Assembly (NCBI GenBank): GCA_003151665.1
Contig: PLYD01000224.1
Span: 1 to 6,974, forward strand
Length of the DNA stretch: 6,974 bases
Origin: Candidatus Dormiibacterota bacterium
GTDB lineage: Bacteria; Chloroflexota; Dormibacteria; Dormibacterales; Dormibacteraceae
Reading direction: 5' to 3'
Position numbers and translations under genes: made by a program. Numbering within the stretch: the first letter of the stretch is position 1; every line of letters starts with the position of its first letter. Positions 5,382-6,974 of this stretch are shown one piece after another. The notes under the pieces are model-generated. The model saw nothing but the letters and a program-made list of their open reading frames with translations, searched no databases and was not told the DNA's origin.

Positions 5382-5996
5382 ATCGCGAGGAAATACACCC
5401 TCCAGCGACGCGCCGAGCGTCAGGACGAGACTCGCCAAAGAATCGTCGACGCCGCAGTAAAGCTGCACACGACCATCGGTCCGGCGCATACGACCGATCT
5501 GGCGATTGCAGAGCGGGCGGGCGTGACCCGCCGGACGTTCTATCGCCACTTCCCCGACGAGGTCTCCCTTTTCAAAGCATGCACGGGGCACACGATGGAT
5601 TTGTGGCCACCACCCGATTCGACGAGGTGGCGCCAAATGCGTGACCCGACTGAGCGCCTGGGCGTGGCGTTGCGTGCGCTCTACGCCTTCTATCGCGTCG
5701 CCGGCCGCGGCCTGATCGTGATCATGCGAGACGCACCATTGCTGCGCCCGGAGCTGCGCCCGCAACCCAGCCGCGCCGATCTACTGGGAGCAATGACCCA
5801 TGTGCTGCTCGAGGGATGGGGAGTGCGAGGACGTCGGCGGGAGGTCCTTCGGGCAGTAATCGCTCATGCAACTTCAGTCAATTCGTGGCATTCGCTCGTT
5901 GAGCAGCAAGGCTTGACAAACAAAGAGGCGGTTGGCGTGCTCACCACGATGGTGGTCGACGCGGCGACGTTGCCACCTGAGCTCAGGCGACCGTAA
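5382..5996 (+). CDS. TetR family regulator with no canonical start codon
   Basis: About 204 residues when counted from ATC 5382. The N-terminal domain is clear: ARKYTLQRRAERQDETRQRI, then DAAVKLHTTIG and the helix-turn-helix TTDLAIAERAGVTRRTFYRHF (about 37-57). The rest is a helical C-terminal domain ending PPELRRP. The length is normal for a TetR protein, and the frame has no internal stop, so the gene looks intact apart from its start. The frame is open back to a stop at 5292-5294. Between 5295 and 5523 it has no ATG, GTG or TTG, only ATT 5295, CTG 5310, CTG 5343, ATC 5382 and codons inside the domain. The first GTG (5523) would delete most of the DNA-binding domain. From memory, relatives begin MARKY, which aligns Met with ATC 5382, and a ribosome binding site lies 9 nt upstream. 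It is divergent from the cupin gene, its likely target, and its end overlaps the dehydrogenase gene. Start confidence is low; gene confidence is high. Confidence 0.82.
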   Translation: MARKYTLQRRAERQDETRQRIVDAAVKLHTTIGPAHTTDLAIAERAGVTRRTFYRHFPDEVSLFKACTGHTMDLWPPPDSTRWRQMRDPTERLGVALRALYAFYRVAGRGLIVIMRDAPLLRPELRPQPSRADLLGAMTHVLLEGWGVRGRRREVLRAVIAHATSVNSWHSLVEQQGLTNKEAVGVLTTMVVDAATLPPELRRP

Positions 5997-6960
5997 GGAC
6001 GACGTTCCCGGTCTTCTGTTGAGTTTCGACGTACCTCGTCGCCTCGATCACGTCCTCAAGCGGGTAGCACCGATCGATGACCGGCCGGAACTTCCCGGCC
6101 TCGATGAGCTCCTTGAGGAAGAGGACGTCCTTCTTCGGCTGTCGAGGTGGGATCTGGAACACCACCCTTTTGGCTCCCTTCCGCGAAGGCATCAGCGCCC
6201 ACATCAGGTTCACAGGGCCGTCAGTTGGCAAGTAGATGCCACCCGGCTCCAGCGAGGCGCGGCTCCGTCTGAACGAGAGCTTGCCGACGGCGTCGAAGAT
6301 GACGTCGTAGGTCTGGCCGTTCTTGGTGAAGTCCTCCTGCGTGTAGTCGATCACCGCGTCCGCGCCGAGCGACCTCACGAGCTCCAGGTTCTTCGTGCTG
6401 CACACCGCGGTGATGTCAGCGCCAAAATACCTGGCAAGCTGCACGCCCGCGGTGCCGATGGCTCCGGACGCGCCGTAGATGAGGATTGTCCGCCCCTTCC
6501 GGAGATCTGCCTGTTTTAGACACATGAGTGCGTTGAGCGCACCGTCGCAGATTGGCGCAGCGTCCTCGAAGCTCATGCCGGCAGGCATGCGCGCGATTCG
6601 GGCGCTCTCGCGCATGCACATGAACTCTGCGTGCGCACCGAACGTGAGCCCACTAAGGCCGAAGACACGGTCGCCGACCGCGAACTCGCTGACTGCCGCT
6701 CCCACTGCTTCGACCTCTCCGGCAAACTCGCGGCCGAGAATCGGTTGCCTGGGGCGGCGCAGGCCTGAGATTAAGCGGCTGACGAGCGTCATGGCCCGGC
6801 CGCTGCTTCGGTTGGCTTCACGTGTGTGCACGTCTGCGCGGGTGACGGTCGTGGCGCGGACCCTGACGAGCACCTCGTCCTCCTTGGGGACGGGTTTTGC
6901 GACTTCTTCGAGCCGCAGAACGTCCGGCGGCCCGTATTTGTCATAGACCACGGCCCTCAT
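5983..6960 (-). CDS. NAD(P)-dependent MDR alcohol dehydrogenase / quinone oxidoreductase-like protein
   Basis: A 325-residue cytosolic oxidoreductase of the medium-chain dehydrogenase/reductase superfamily. Residues 1-120 form the GroES-like domain: MRAVVYDKYGPPDVLRLEEV, the GREFAGEVEAVG segment (76-87) and VGDRVFGLSG (95-104). Residues ~125-265 are the Rossmann fold, with IYGASGAIGTAGVQLARYFGA (161-181) binding the dinucleotide. STKN (188-191) after the second strand suggests NADPH preference. The catalytic and structural zinc cysteines of classical alcohol dehydrogenases are not apparent, so this belongs with the zinc-free quinone oxidoreductase/enoyl reductase-like branch. The C-terminal segment YVETQQKTGNVVLTV is typical. 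The start is ATG 6960 with GGGAG 9 nt upstream. It converges with the TetR gene, overlapping its last 14 nt. The substrate (quinone, enone or carbonyl) is not predictable. Confidence 0.92.
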   Translation of the reverse strand: MRAVVYDKYGPPDVLRLEEVAKPVPKEDEVLVRVRATTVTRADVHTREANRSSGRAMTLVSRLISGLRRPRQPILGREFAGEVEAVGAAVSEFAVGDRVFGLSGLTFGAHAEFMCMRESARIARMPAGMSFEDAAPICDGALNALMCLKQADLRKGRTILIYGASGAIGTAGVQLARYFGADITAVCSTKNLELVRSLGADAVIDYTQEDFTKNGQTYDVIFDAVGKLSFRRSRASLEPGGIYLPTDGPVNLMWALMPSRKGAKRVVFQIPPRQPKKDVLFLKELIEAGKFRPVIDRCYPLEDVIEATRYVETQQKTGNVVLTVA

Positions 6961-6969
6961 GGCGTCACG

Positions 6970-6974
6970 CTCCC
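6970..6974 (-). promoter_or_regulatory. Ribosome binding site of the dehydrogenase gene
   Basis: On the reverse strand GGGAG at the very edge of the window lies 9 nt before ATG 6960 and supports that start. The promoter, or an upstream operon partner, lies outside the window. Confidence 0.5.

Noticed and set aside
5347..5457. Start of the second TetR protein at ATG 5347
   Set aside because: This ATG is in a different frame, which stops at TAA 5457-5459 and has no homology. It could only serve if the sequence contained a frameshift error.
5304..5765. Reverse open frame of 153 codons across the second TetR gene
   Set aside because: It is antisense to the TetR helix-turn-helix coding region, has no domain, and overlaps the divergent promoter.

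Overview
This is a GC-rich window (roughly two thirds G+C) with short intergenic gaps, GTG as well as ATG starts, and several lead genes that lack a ribosome binding site. That fits a soil bacterium of the Chloroflexota/Dormibacterota or Actinomycetota type. The assignment rests on gene style and on remembered resemblance of the regulators and exporter, so it is only a suggestion. I see no mobile element, CRISPR array, tRNA or rRNA.

Left block (1-4069): two divergent units share the gap at 729-815. Leftward runs a small redox-type unit: a protein combining a Fer4_19-type ferredoxin domain with a CDGSH iron-sulfur domain, followed 10 nt later by a DUF1801 protein cut by the window edge. Rightward runs a compact three-gene exporter operon: a TetR regulator, an ABC ATPase with a strong Shine-Dalgarno, and a 12-helix ABC-2 type permease that overlaps the ATPase by 14 nt. 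The shared gap holds two perfect inverted repeats. One lies in the presumed promoter of the regulator, and the other lies just before the CDGSH gene. The simplest reading is an autorepressed drug or lipid exporter whose regulator may also control the iron-sulfur unit.

Middle (4070-4758): a stand-alone OLD-type TOPRIM protein without its usual ATPase partner. It probably has its own promoter.

Right block (4759-6974): a leftward cupin gene diverges from a second TetR gene. Their 5' gap holds a palindromic TATAC core that can serve as a -10 element in both directions, plus a small inverted repeat. The second TetR gene has a good ribosome binding site, but no ATG, GTG or TTG codon is available before its DNA-binding domain. 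The codon where the family's Met normally sits is ATC. A leftward medium-chain dehydrogenase/reductase of the quinone oxidoreductase type closes the window and overlaps the TetR gene tail-to-tail by 14 nt.

Nothing here is clearly a new defence or biosynthetic system. The most unusual points are the missing canonical start of the second TetR gene, the two-operator divergent control region of the exporter/iron-sulfur units, and the orphan TOPRIM gene.
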